Below, one piece after another: positions 46,840-57,480 of a stretch of DNA of 64,000 nt. This DNA is from Massospora cicadina (lineage: Eukaryota > Entomophthoromycota > Entomophthoromycetes > Entomophthorales > Entomophthoraceae). Both the position numbers and the translations under genes were made by a program. The DNA is taken from the NCBI GenBank assembly GCA_022478985.1, contig JAKSZP010009544.1, positions 33,170 through 97,169 on the forward strand, in the 5' to 3' direction. How positions within the stretch are numbered: position 1 is the first letter of the stretch; each line of letters opens with the position of its first letter. Under the pieces are notes generated by a model. That model was given only the letters and a program-made list of their open reading frames with translations. It did not search any database and was not told where the DNA came from.

Positions 46840-48490
46840 TGTTCATGTCAGTAAGTTCTCTACTCCAATGGGTTGCTGACATAATACCTGTCATCATATT
46901 GAGGGACTTCCGCTGGATATACTATAATGGATTCAGGTGGGACAGTTGGAGTTGGGATAGCGGAAGTAGAGAGTCCTGTCTCTACCCTGCTCCATCTTTT
47001 CCCTGGTATTATTGATCCTGTTGCACATAGTGAACACAACGGTTAGGGCAACTCTGTTCCAGGTGGACAGGGCGACCACATTCTGCAATTACCCCATATG
47101 AGCCCTGTCCTAGGTTTTTTAAGAGAGTCCAGGCCAATAAAATTGTTGACGTTTGGTGTAACAAGGACCAGGTCAGTAGGATGATTGCTGACAATCAGTG
47201 TAACCAGGTGTAAGTCAAAACTTAGGTTGCTGAAAATTTTCGTAAATGAGGCCATGGCGAAAGTCAAAGATGTTGGGAGTAATTAAGCCAATGATGAAGC
47301 GCGGAATTATAGTAAGGCCAGGGTTGCTAGGCGGAATGTGGGCAGGACGAGCATATTTCCCCAAATAGGAGGGTCTAGCGGTGGCAGTATGTTTTCACTC
47401 TATACTGGCTGGGGGAAAGTTAGTGGATATATGGCGCAAGAACAGCACAATTTTGAGCAGGGAACGTAGTCATCCAAAATTGGGAATGACATTGTGAAGC
47501 TCATAGTATGGCTTTACCGCAGAGGTCATTGCAATGCACACATCAGCTTCTGCTAAGTATATCCTGCCCCAATCAGGATGTGAGCTTCCACCATAAATCG
47601 GTCAGTGAACTCTGTGAGGGTCTCATTAAGTGGAAAAAAAATTAAGAACTTTGACTTTTGCTGTGACATTTTTGAGGTACCCCCAAACAGTTTCAGCAAT
47701 GTGTCTTTTACTTATTGTTAGGTAACGGAGCTTCTTAGAAGATAGTAGGTGACTTGGTTGGCAATTCCAACATCCAAGGAAGATATCAACAGTTTAGATT
47801 TTAGCTGATATGAGGTGCCTTCTGCTGCAAGCTCAATACAATCAAAGAAGCCGTGGATAATCCCATTGCAATCATATGTAGGCAGTATCTCAATATTTTC
47901 CTCCTCATCCTTCTCATAGATGCGAGTTTTTAGGGGCATACTGAGGAATGGGTCAAGGCCCATAAGCAGTCTCTCAATGATGAGATGGTCCAGCAGAGGA
48001 TAGGATGTCCGCTGCTTCAGAGGTAGCGTGGCTCTCTGTGGTGGGAAGCACTGCCATCACTTGAGAGAATTGTCTTACTGATTCATAACATATCAAGAGA
48101 TGCCTTCCTGAGTGTAGTAACTCACTCCAGCGTCATATTCCTCATCATATCATTCTCCACAAGCAGCTTCATTTCATTCTTCCTCTTCCCAATGAGTTGG
48201 CTGGTAGTACAGTTTGATTTCCTCTATGCACGATGCAGTAATTCAGTGGTGTCATAAAAACAATTAGCAAGCGGCTTGTTTTGTTGTCCCAGAATTTGGA
48301 TTTGGCTAAATATGCTGTCAAGCTGGTGCATGATAAAATTCCCCTCTTGAAGAAGTTTATCCTTTTTTTGAGCACTGCATCTAAAGCAATTTTAATTTTT
48401 CCTATCTGTTTGGTGCAGCGTTGCGTTAATATACCCTGGAAAAGCAGGCCTGATGAGACATGGCCAGCGCCTTAAAATTTTTATTTTTTG
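46840..48490 (-). pseudogene. RE7 gag (broken)
   Basis: Zinc knuckle remnant at about 47030-47095: ECGRPVHLEQSCP keeps His and the last Cys, with the first Cys pair damaged. Capsid pieces at 47718-47963 (IIHGFFDCIELAAEGTSYQL) and to the left. The N-terminal part at 48169-48375 is basic. Frames shift repeatedly. Confidence 0.7.
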
Positions 48491-48506
48491 GTAGTTGATC
48501 AATGGG

Positions 48507-48524
48507 CCCCTGTAGTGAGCATCA
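48507..48524 (-). other. RE7 primer-binding site
   Basis: Plus strand CCCCTGTAGTGAGCATCA: 17 of 18 bases as in RE3 and RE5, with CCA changed to TCA. Confidence 0.82.
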
Positions 48525-48525
48525 C

Positions 48526-49075
48526 TGCTATAATTTTAGGTTATACCGTTTATGTCATAAGGGTTGCACAGGTTAAACCCACTGAACCACAGACGGATAA
48601 TTTGAGGATCGTTGGTTGTCTGAACACACTTGAAAATGTAATAAATTATAACAATTGCCCTGATAACACTTTTATTTATTTGATAAATACAGTGGTTCCA
48701 TGCTGTTCCACTCTCACTAAACTATTAACAACTACTCTTTCAATTGCCCCATCTTGCCTATATATCAGCGGCTTTGGTTAATTCTATTCTTTTAGCTTAG
48801 ATTATTCCGTTCTTCCATATTCTCATTGGTTTTGGAATAGTATTTTTAAATTCTCTATCACCTTAGTTTGAGGCAATCTAAATAATATTCATCAAATGTT
48901 GTCATTGCCTTATCGCTTTATTTAGAGGCAATCCAATAATATTCCGTCATAACCCAATATTACCTCATCTCAAGGAGCATGAATACAAGTAAATAATCAT
49001 CCTAGTTGGTGGATTTTCACCCATTCAGCCATAGATCTTCTGGGCTTATTATCCAGTCATACCAAAATCTCAACA
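48526..49075 (-). repeat. RE7 5' LTR
   Basis: TGCTATAATTTTAGG to AAAATCTCAACA, aligned to 42541-43096. Confidence 0.92.
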
Positions 49076-49415
49076 ATATCCTTCTGAGCATATAATTCAC
49101 ATTTTTTGGTCTTAAGGCAAAAGATCCATCTTCCAATAACCTCTGCTAAATTCTCTAGCAGGAAAATACTTTTTAGAGAGTCATGCTGAGCATTCTTAAT
49201 CCTTAGATTGAGATAGCTGTCCTCTTTAGTGGGATGTTTAGCTTCTGGTACATCACTATTCTGTGACCATCATTTTTTTTGAGTAAGAATGAGGTTGACA
49301 TGGACTCTGGGTGGGCACAAACAAGCCATCTTTTAAATATTGTTTAAGCTTGGTCTTCATGTATTGCTCCTTTACATTTGAATTCTAAAAACTTTAGGTA
49401 GTTTGCTTCACAGGT
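49076..49415 (-). pseudogene. RE6 RT N-terminal part (broken)
   Basis: Minus strand: LKQYLKDGLFVPTQSP (about 49320-49370), then SFLLKKNDGHRIVMYQKLNI and PLKRTAISI, the SPxxxLLVKKKDGxxRxCVDYRxLN region. It continues directly into 42540 when RE7 is taken out. Confidence 0.78.
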
Positions 49416-50244
49416 TGCTTTTAAAAATTAATAAAAATACTAGCTGTATGGTGACAACTAGTGGGTTGAGTCTGAACAACAAGTGGCAACAAATCAACTC
49501 TGGTACCTGTATTTTAGAAAAACAACTGAAGTCTTTTATTCCCTTCAATATTCAATTTTGAAGTAAATATACTAATGACATATCAGTCAAATTCTATTTT
49601 TTATTAGAGAATGCTAGGGGTTTTTATAGGCAGAAGGCATACAACTTTTCATATAATTCTCTGAAAATCAACTGATGGATCTCCTGATACTTCTAACCCT
49701 TAGTATTAACTTCCATTGATAGTCAATGCTTTCATTTTAGTTAATCTTCAGCAGTTTAACCTTTCACAGATCAGCAACCATCCCCTTGTGTTAGGAACCG
49801 TACACAGATGGGCTGGGTCCGTGTTACCTGATTATAACTACTAGCTACTGCCAAAACAAGCGTTTAAACGCTTCAGTAACTTCATAAAAATGACCCTAAT
49901 TATTAAGATCCACTTTCTGAATAATCCACTATGGCAATTTAACTATTGGCAATCAGACTCTCATCAAATTGTATAATTAACATCATTAGTAATGATGCCC
50001 AACAAAACATTAATCAAAACCAATCATCAAAGTATATTCTTTGGTTAATTACAACAAACAATTTAGTTATGGATGATCTCTGATGAAATATTAATTGAAA
50101 AAAACTATCAAATTATATATTTTAGTTAATTTTGACTAACAATTTAGTCAACAACCATTTCCAAATATAAGATTTCTTTTAACATTCTTCAAAAAATATA
50201 TTTGGCAAGTGAGATGGGAAATTAATTCAACCAAATTCTCAACA
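49416..50244 (-). repeat. solo LTR or 3' LTR, RE5/RE9-like family
   Basis: About 829 bp from TGCTTTTAAAAATT to TTCTCAACA. Its middle aligns with 58523-59382: TTTTTATTAGAxAATxxTAGGGGTTTTxATA, CAxCTTTTCAT and TTxCTTCCxTT words. Tandem-like TTTGGTTAATT / AACAATTTAG repeats lie at 50030-50150. No matching second LTR was found, and no target duplication. Edges are good to about 20 bases. Confidence 0.55.
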
Positions 50245-51586
50245 ACTTCATATATATGGCTTTGATCATATAGGGGTTGATCTCCTTTGTTATTACTATG
50301 TTTTAGTTTCTTATTTATCCATAGTTGACATCTGACATAGAGAAAACATCTTAATAGTTTTTAGTAATTGGTGCACTTAATTAAGTTCCTCCTTTCTTAA
50401 GTTATCAGATATCTGAACCTGAGAAATAGCACAAATTAGTTTGTCAGCGGGTAGGCAAAAATCAATGTGATATCTATTAAATTTAACTTATCAATTTTTT
50501 AATGGGAAGTAATTGATCTTTCCTGATTTTATAATGCTTAATGACGATATATTTTCGTTAATTAGTTCCCAAGTATAATCTAAATAGGCTGTCAAAAGGT
50601 TGGATCAAGGACTTCTAGAAAAAGTCTTAGTAAAAACCTAATTTCTCCATCTACACTAGTAACGTATGAAAAACATTTAAGGAGTATACTCATGGTTATG
50701 TTGGTGAAAAACACTCTTTGTTCGCTGGTTTATTTTATCTCCTTGGTGGCATAAAATAATATGTCCTCTACTGCATCTACAGAGTCAGGTAGTTTTCTTG
50801 TATGTCTTCCAGAGGCAGTATATCATAAAGGTAAAGCTGAAAGAGAATACTCAACCAGACAACAATAATCCTTTTTGCAGAGTCTTTATTATCAAGTATG
50901 AGGGGAACTTCAAAGTTGAAGAGTGATAGGTATCAATTTTTCAGGTTATATATTCATATTTGACCATAAACTGCTTACAATGAAGTATATTATATTGACT
51001 GTTATCTAAGGCAACTTTGTGATATGAGTAATATAAATTGCCAACTCAGATTAGCAGAATGAGTATGCACTTATTGCCTTAGAGTTGTTTAGACTGGCAG
51101 TACTATAATCTTGAACTTAATCAAGGTTGAGAGTGTGCTTTATCTTCTTTTTAGTCATTATAAAGCAACAACAATGGGGAATCCCATATCCAAGACAGCC
51201 ATAATTTGAGTCATCTGAATTAACACTTCCACTTTGGTAATTGTGTATAAAATCCAGTGTTAGGGCAACATCTCAGTAATATGTAACGTTGCATTTGACT
51301 TCTAATAAATCTCAGGTTTCTTCTTCATCATCTCCAGTAGACTGAGACACTTAAGATGGGTCATATCAACAGGGAAAGGTACTGATCAGTATCGCAGGAT
51401 GTATTGATTTTCCAGAGACACCCTATAACCTGGATGAGGTAAGTGCCACTAGGAACCAGGGTATCATCAATCCTTTCAGCATTCAAGTGCTCTTGAATGG
51501 CGAGTATAATGGATGGAACCATACATATTCGTTTTTCCAAATGCTTGATATTTGGTAAAATGATTTGATGTCAAATAAGGTTGAAC
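50245..51586 (-). pseudogene. degraded pol-like sequence, element unassigned
   Basis: Minus-strand pieces look like Ty3/gypsy Pol in pieces: THLKCLSLLEMMKKKPEIY (about 51320-51380, like the RT block after YxDD), ITKVEVLIQMTQ (about 51200), NSQYNILHCKQFMVKYEYIT (about 50950-51010, RNase H-like) and ADKLICAISQVQISDNLRKE (about 50400-50460, like the RNase H-integrase linker). None is strong. It could be RE6 or a further element whose ends I cannot place. Confidence 0.35.
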
Positions 51587-52139
51587 TGCAAAGTTGGACC
51601 ACTGAGGTAAGCTGTTAGTTGGATAAACCAGCCTGTCTTTAACTCTCAAAATTTTGGGAAATCAATACTCTAAAAAAGAATGACAGGTAAGCGAGGTTGC
51701 AAACCCTGAAGTAACAATTTATTTTTTAACTTAAATAAAAAGATGATTGAAAAAATTCAGGCATTACACTGTTGACGGTGAAAGAAAGGAAAATACAGAG
51801 CAACTGTAGAAGTCCAATGCCATGGAAGCTCAAGGTTTTCTTTAGTCAAAACATTGTTGTGCCCAACATTCAGGTAATGCATGAGACCAAAAATGGCCAA
51901 GGAAACTTCAAAATCCAAACTGAGGTTTGGAATGGCGTGGGCTTAATCTTTTAGTGTCACCATTCAGGGAGCCCTCCCCTGGCCATAAGTTAACCTCTCT
52001 ATCCTAAATGAATGGCTTGAGGAGGTCCAACCCTTGTGTCAAGCTGAAATCAGCTACAAATTCCCTCAGGCATCAACTCAGGAATAGTAATCCAAATTCC
52101 AAGCCAAAATAGAATGAATGCTGAAACCATTTTGTCACA
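51587..52139 (-). repeat. TRIM-like element, left terminal repeat
   Basis: 553 bp, aligned collinearly with 52736-53301: GGTAAGCTGTTAG, CCTGTCTTTAAC, AAGAATGACAGGTAAGCGAG, TCAGGGAGCCCTC and CCATAAGTT are shared. Ends TTTGTCACA. Confidence 0.85.
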
Positions 52140-52735
52140 TAACCCCCCCCACTAAAGGGAAGCCCCCAAAAAGTAGAGCTCCCAGGAAGGAGCTGCTACC
52201 ATGAGGGCTTCCTATGGCGAGTTCTCTTGAGCCCCAAAAATTAATTTGTAACAAATTATAAGTACTTGTAGTGAGGAAAACCCAAATAGGGAAAATCCTG
52301 ACTGGACTGCTGGATCAGCCCACCTGATGCAGGGGTGCACGCTCAGCGCTTTGGCTGGGATGTGCTCCCTAAAGAGGTGATCTGGTCCAGCACAGCCAGG
52401 CAGCTACCCTAATGCAAAATGTGCCGTCTGATAGGTTGGTAACCTTCTGGGCCAAGTTTCCTTAGTACCCTCTGATCTCTGATGAGGGGGAGGCCTCATC
52501 CAAATAAACACCCGCATCACCTTGGTTACAGGGTTGGACATAATTCAGCAGATCCCTCTGGTGCTGGTTACTCACAAATGGGACCCAAGGCAACGTTGAG
52601 GTTGGGCATTTGGAGGTCAGAACTGGAGAAAGACATTGTGAATTTAGAATAATGTAATAATTTTAACCACCCAGATTCCGTTTGCCAGAGGACTGATAGT
52701 CACTGGAGTCAGCTGACACTGAATTAGGCCCAACA
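52140..52735 (-). other. TRIM-like internal region, non-coding
   Basis: 596 bp between the terminal repeats. More GC-rich than the surroundings (for example 52300-52560), with no gag or pol similarity seen on either strand. May hold a packaging signal. Confidence 0.55.
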
Positions 52736-53301
52736 AGCAAATTGGACTACTAAGGTAAGCTGTTAGGGTTAAATAATAACAACCTGTCTTTAACCTTAGA
52801 AATTAGGGGAAATTTAAAGCATCAAAAAAGAATGACAGGTAAGCGAGGTTTTAACCCCCCCAAAAGTAACCCTTTTTATTTAATATATATAAAACTAGTG
52901 AGGCAACTCCTGGCTTTTCTTTGGTGTTGTGAGTGCAACAAGAAAAAGTTAGAGCAACTGGCGAGTGCCAATGCCTTGGAAGCTTAAGTTTTGTTCTTGA
53001 GTCAAAACCTTGTAACGCTTTAAAATTCAGATAAAGTAAAGAGCCCAAAACGTCCAAGGAAGCTGCAAAATTCCAAACTGGTGTTTTAAATGATGTGATC
53101 TTGACCTTTTAAAGTCGCCCTTCAGGGAGCCCTCGCCCAGCCATAAGTTTAGCTCTTTTGAGCATAAAGAATGGTTCAGGGTGGGAATAACCCTGGTGCT
53201 GAGTTGAACATAGCTATAAATCCCCCCAGGCGTTTTTACTTAAGATTTGGAATCTGAATTTCAAATTGATTTGGGATGAAAGGTTTAACTCTTCCTTCAC
53301 A
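52736..53301 (-). repeat. TRIM-like element, right terminal repeat
   Basis: 566 bp, AGCAAATTGGAC to CCTTCACA; the first base is A where the left copy has T. Aligned to 51587-52139. Confidence 0.85.
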
Positions 53302-55481
53302 GAGGCCTGGCATGTGAACCTATGATGTAGTAACCATTGTCCACATGATCCCGTTTAAAGTTATCATCAGGTTCAATAACCAAATAACATGAGATGAATA
53401 ACCGGTAATGTTTCATTTTTAGACACTTTGTGTCAGTCGGCTTTAGAGGCACCTGACCCTAAGCCAATCTTTTTTTTTTTCTGCTTGACAAAGGCAGGGC
53501 TCTTTTGAAATACATATCTTCAGTATTGTTATTCTTCTTACACTAGTTGAATCTATGCTTCTCCTTTATAGGTTTCACTTCCTCTATGGTATACATTTTT
53601 GGTTTTGTAAAGCCTTTAAGGAGGGCACAGGCTTGTGTATTTCAACTACATCAAGAAGGGTTTCAAAATGTTTAATAAAGAAAACAAACCTTCATTTGAC
53701 AGATTTAAACATGCATGACTAGATTGGGGTTTACTATGTCTAACAGCAACAATGGCAGCTAACGCATATTCCAATATAAGTATCTTTGAGGTTAACAGCA
53801 TTTGGGCTTCTATATAAAGTGATCATCTAGTTTTGGCAAGAGTTTTATTTCAGTGTACCGCAATTCACATAAAGGCATGTTACTTCATACTTAGGCTCTT
53901 CTTTGACCTTAATCCCCTAATAAACGCTTCCTTCACTTCTCTCCAGATATGCAGGTCACTTATATGAGGCACCATAACCTCTTAAGCCATATAACTTAAC
54001 AAGATAAAGTATGCATAACCTTTTGAAGTTCATTTGCAAATTCCATCATGACATCATATATGCAGAAGAAATATGCAATAATCCCTTCACCGTGTGTAAA
54101 CTTGTCCTTGAAAATGAGCTTAAAATGTAGTATGCTCTAATCCAGTAATGACGTACTCTGGGAGCTTATGGTTTGGTAATTTTATTATTTCTGTCACTCT
54201 GTTCAACTTAACATCGAGCTGACATATTTTATCTTTAGAGGATTAAGATGTTCTATTTCCTCTGGGGCCAGTCTTTCAATATGCCCAATATATTGATTCT
54301 TCTTTGTTAATAACTTTATAGTTCCCCAAATTCTTAATGCGGATGTCTAAATTATGAATCTGTTAGCAAGTAGATGATTGGTATGTTTGCAAAAGCTCCT
54401 TCTCATCCTCTAATGCTCCATGGCAACGAATCAATTACTCCTTCATCTCTTTGCATTTAATGCTGAGGAGTCTTGTATTCCTTGTCTTTTAACCCTTCTG
54501 TAAAAGAATTACAGTGGTTCTCAGCTCCTTTGAGGAAATAGTAGACTTTGTACATTTTCTCAAAACTGGGGGAACTGCCTCCTAAGTTGCTCTCCAAATT
54601 TATAAAGTCAATTTATAAAGGAAAGGATAGACGCCTGAGTTGCACGGTTTGCATGATCCTGTTTGTGTGGCTACTTGAGTAATGATATTTTTATCCTGAT
54701 GAAATCTCAGAGGCTTAATGGGACTTTACTCATCAATTTGTCATAGGGCTTGCTCTAGCCAGGCCTTGTGGAGGGAAATCTGTTATTCATTCTGACGATG
54801 GTTAGTAGAAGCTTGGGATGCCATTTTTTATGTGCTTTATATTGCCTTCAGAGCTCTTCAGCAAAGGTGTAAGGTAAATTATTGGTATCTCATTCACCTT
54901 TCCAAGATGTCCTTTTGAAGAAGCTTTATAGCTCCATAAACATACTTGATAACACTGGAATCAATAGTCATCATTTGATTATAGTGCTGAAAGATGTAGG
55001 CATATTTCATTTGATCAAGCTGTGAATGTCCTCTATAGTTTTTCAAGCAAATCATATACCTGTCTGTAGCCATTCATAAGGCCTTTAGGTATTGGTATGA
55101 TGGTGAAGTTTCTCGTTGTGGACTCCTAGTAAATGTACGTTATAATAAAATTCAGGTATATAAATTGCATAATATAGTAAGATAGAATTGCACTTAATAC
55201 ATAACTCTCTGGGAGAGCACTGGATTTATAAACGTTCATGAGAGTCCTAACTGTGGCATATGCATTTTTGAAGCTAACTTTTTTTCCTGAGTTAATGTCT
55301 TCACTAAGTAACTCTAAGACCACTAACAGGAAATCCAGGTTAGACGATGAGATCTGGGAATATCCATAAAGTTTTTTGTACTTCTTGAAATGTGACTATG
55401 TTTGGACTCCACATATGATCAACTTCTTCACCATTACAGATGTGCACTAGTGGGCAACATTATCAATGGAGTATCTTCCAT
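53302..55481 (-). pseudogene. RE6 gag region (broken)
   Basis: A start codon at 55481 (MEDTPLIMLPTSAHL) lies 45 bp inside the PBS. The frame at 55126-55323 reads VLELLSEDINSGKKVSFKNA, then VRTLMNVYKSSALPESYVL, plausible Gag sequence. The rest to 53302 is AT-rich with scattered short frames; no zinc knuckle recognised. Assignment is mainly by position. Confidence 0.45.
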
Positions 55482-55525
55482 GGTGCATTCTTTAAGTTTC
55501 AGTTATTGTCAATAATCAGTTGAGC

Positions 55526-55543
55526 CCCCTATAGTGAGCACCA
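55526..55543 (-). other. RE6 primer-binding site
   Basis: Plus strand CCCCTATAGTGAGCACCA, one change from RE3 and RE5, three bases from the LTR. Confidence 0.85.
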
Positions 55544-55546
55544 ACA

Positions 55547-56216
55547 CGTTGGGCTCCATTTTTGAGCTCGATGGTGTATGCTAAGAATACTGGCAATTAA
55601 AACTTGAATCCATCTAAGATTCATAACAAGTATATTGTTTATTTTTTAAAGGGTGCAAGTCACCGCTCAGTTTCCTAAAGCTTCAGTATTTGTGCTATGG
55701 TAAGTATGTTGTATTAAATTTATTGAATTCAAGTACCAAAACAAGATAAAGAATTAACAATATGACTTTACATAATTATAGAATATGTATATCTTTTGTC
55801 ACATCTAATAAGATAAGTACCAAAAGAAAAAGGTTTTATAAAAAAATGGTGAAGGGACTCTGGAAGGGAAGCTCTTGGTTAGAAATTCATTTCAGATGGT
55901 GAACTGCCTTTGTATCATATTTTTTATATCTAAAAATGGTAAGTTGAATGTACCAAGTCAGATGATACTTGGTATCACTTAGGCTAATTGTTGGGTAAAT
56001 TCTTTATAAAAAGCATTTTGAGGGTTCACTTTCTTTACTGCCTTGAGTACCACCTTGGATACTAGTCATCTGACTCCCAATGATCATTCATTGCTATAAG
56101 ACAACGTTCATCTTGTGGTATTTTAGACTTGATTTTGTTTGACAGAACTTTCCCAAGGTCAATTTAAGCCATAATGACTAGCAGTTTTTCTAGGTGATTA
56201 AGGAGATACTTCAATA
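55547..56216 (-). repeat. RE6 5' LTR, also joined to a second pol tail
   Basis: CGTTGGGCTCCATTTTT onward aligns with 39670-40340. A PBS is on its left, yet on its right (56250-56312) is sequence homologous to the RE6 pol tail, so the same LTR has the context of both a 5' and a 3' LTR. Confidence 0.8.
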
Positions 56217-56249
56217 AATCACCTAGAAAAACTGCTAGTCATTATGGCT
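56167..56249. repeat. perfect 33-bp inverted repeat, 17-nt loop
   Basis: Left arm 56167-56199, right arm 56217-56249, complementary at all 33 positions; the arms start AGCCATAATGACTAGCAG and end CTGCTAGTCATTATGGCT. The left arm is normal LTR sequence (compare 40296-40330); the right arm occupies the place of the polypurine tract. Confidence 0.97.
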
Positions 56250-56312
56250 GTGGTAGTTGAGTGGTCAATATTCTTCCCATCAATCCCAAAATCCTTATAT
56301 CTGACAATAATA
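56250..56312 (-). pseudogene. second RE6-type pol tail fragment
   Basis: Minus strand reads NIIVRYKDFGIDGKNIDHST, matching DVRYxEILNDGKNINHMTPT beside the left RE6 LTR. The homology ends at about 56312, and the RE8 LTR begins at 56325. Confidence 0.7.
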
Positions 56313-56324
56313 TTTTCCATTGGG

Positions 56325-56544
56325 CGAGGCACTGTGTATAATCCAACCAATAAACGCAAACTACCCCCAATTTTGTACTATAGCTTTAGTAATCTCACAC
56401 TTGGGTGATTAAATGAAGTATAATTTTTCTATATTTGGCAATATGGTAAACTAAATGGGACTCAAAGTCCCGTTTTAAAGCAACCATAATATCCCACCAT
56501 AACTCTAAAAATAACTGGTATACTTTAGTGCTGAGGATATAACG
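56325..56544 (-). repeat. RE8 3' LTR (220 bp)
   Basis: CGAGGCACTG to GGATATAACG, aligned with the RE4 LTR at 23657-23875 (AATCCAACCAATAAACGCAAA is shared with two changes). Both outer bases of the TG and CA ends are mutated. Confidence 0.7.
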
Positions 56545-57480
56545 ATACTGTGACCATAACGCGCAACCCCAGAACTAATTTTGGGCTTATTTTAGCCTTA
56601 CCCAATTTGGTTCAGTGTGTGCATCAGGGCAAAAAGTGCACTAAATTAAGCCTCTTGTCCTCCTGTCGCTCACTCTTATTTAACAGTCTGATCCCACAAT
56701 TATGTCATTTAACCAAGACACTGCTGCATTTTAAGCTCAACATTTAGCTGATAAAAAGTGGCCTTTATTCCTAAAGGAATAACAAGTTGATAGTAGAATG
56801 GCAGATCAACACAATAATGAGCTACCAATGTTGATTCTGACTCGCTCAGCTGGCCAGATCAGTATCAGGATTTTTTAAAAATATTCCTCCTGTGTGTTTC
56901 TGCCTCATGACCTGGTGGCAATTTATGTGATAGCTGGTAGAATGGGCCAAATCCAGGGCACTTAGTGCGGTCCCATTTTTTATTTGAATGCGTTTGCTCA
57001 CCTGAAACTGTTGAGGCAGATCCACCTTCACTGTCATTAGGAGGAGTTCAATGAGGTGCTTTTAGTCTGAGGGGATTTGAATGATTTGATATCATTCAGT
57101 AACAACTTGTTCTTAATACTGGGACTAAAACTAGCTAAAGATGCCTTCTGATAAGGCGGGGAGCTGCACCCTTGCTGTTGGAAAAGGCTTCTGGCTACCT
57201 CCTCCTCCTGATACACCCCATGATCTTTTCCACCAAATAAATGGTGGTGAAAAGGTGTAAAAGGGATCACCTTCAGGGGTAGTCCTAGATTAGCCTCTCA
57301 TCTAATACATGGGCTAGATAGTTCTGGGCGATGAGCGGGGAGCAGCCTTCTTGACCTCCTTCTTGGTCCCAAATTGAAACCTATCCAAATCAAGGCAAAG
57401 GGGGTGCTTCCCAAGAATTACATTTCCACAGCAAAGCTAAATTTTACTTATGGCCCACATTATTGGTGTTGCAGGATAAT
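56545..57480 (-). pseudogene. RE8 pol C-terminal part, not classified
   Basis: Two minus-strand frames, 57037-57270 (IPFTPFHHHLFGGKDHGVYQ) and 56846-57037 (VDLPQQFQVSKRIQIKNGTA), lie between integrase and LTR. I do not recognise them; no chromodomain motif like that of RE4 is seen. They may be a different tail domain or an insertion. A match to the RE4 tail is limited to 56545-56640. Confidence 0.4.

Larger units (their letters stand above)
42541..49075 (-). mobile_element. RE7: Ty3/gypsy element inside RE6 RT
   Basis: 6.5-kb minus-strand element with LTRs of 556 and 550 bp and a PBS with one change in its CCA complement. gag, protease, RT, RNase H and integrase are in order. The flanking five bases (ATAAT and ATATC) share three positions, so the duplication is eroded. 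RE6 RT motifs lie on both sides. No antisense gene: the polypurine tract follows the integrase GPF module closely. Confidence 0.9.
51587..53301 (-). mobile_element. TRIM-like non-autonomous LTR element
   Basis: Two direct terminal repeats of about 550-565 bp enclose only 596 bp (52140-52735) with no reading frame of note. TAACCCCCCCC at 52140-52150 next to the left repeat is a polypurine tract complement (minus orientation). CTGAATTAGGCCCA next to the right repeat, with a 3-nt spacer, would be a PBS (TGGGCCTAATTCAG on the element strand), different from the other families. Such elements depend on proteins of an autonomous LTR element. It lies in the RE6 region. Target duplication not seen. 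Confidence 0.72.
39670..56216 (-). mobile_element. RE6: Ty3/gypsy element hosting RE7, a solo LTR and a TRIM
   Basis: Minus-strand element bounded by aligned LTRs (39670-40340 and 55547-56216) with a PBS beside the right one. Integrase, RNase H and RT are at 40435-42540 and the RT N-terminal part is at 49076-49415, the two pieces being separated by RE7. Gag begins near 55481. The right LTR is followed not by flank but by a copy of the pol tail, see findings. Confidence 0.75.

Noticed and set aside
56167..56249. Inverted repeat as a transcription terminator or as a MITE
   Set aside because: Its right arm replaces homologous sequence of the same length, and there is no target duplication, so a template switch explains it better.
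39670..56544. RE8 LTR (56325-56544) as the missing 5' LTR of RE4, with RE6 inserted in it
   Set aside because: Sequence right of 56544 is homologous to the pol 3' end that follows the RE4 3' LTR, so this is the 3' LTR of another copy.
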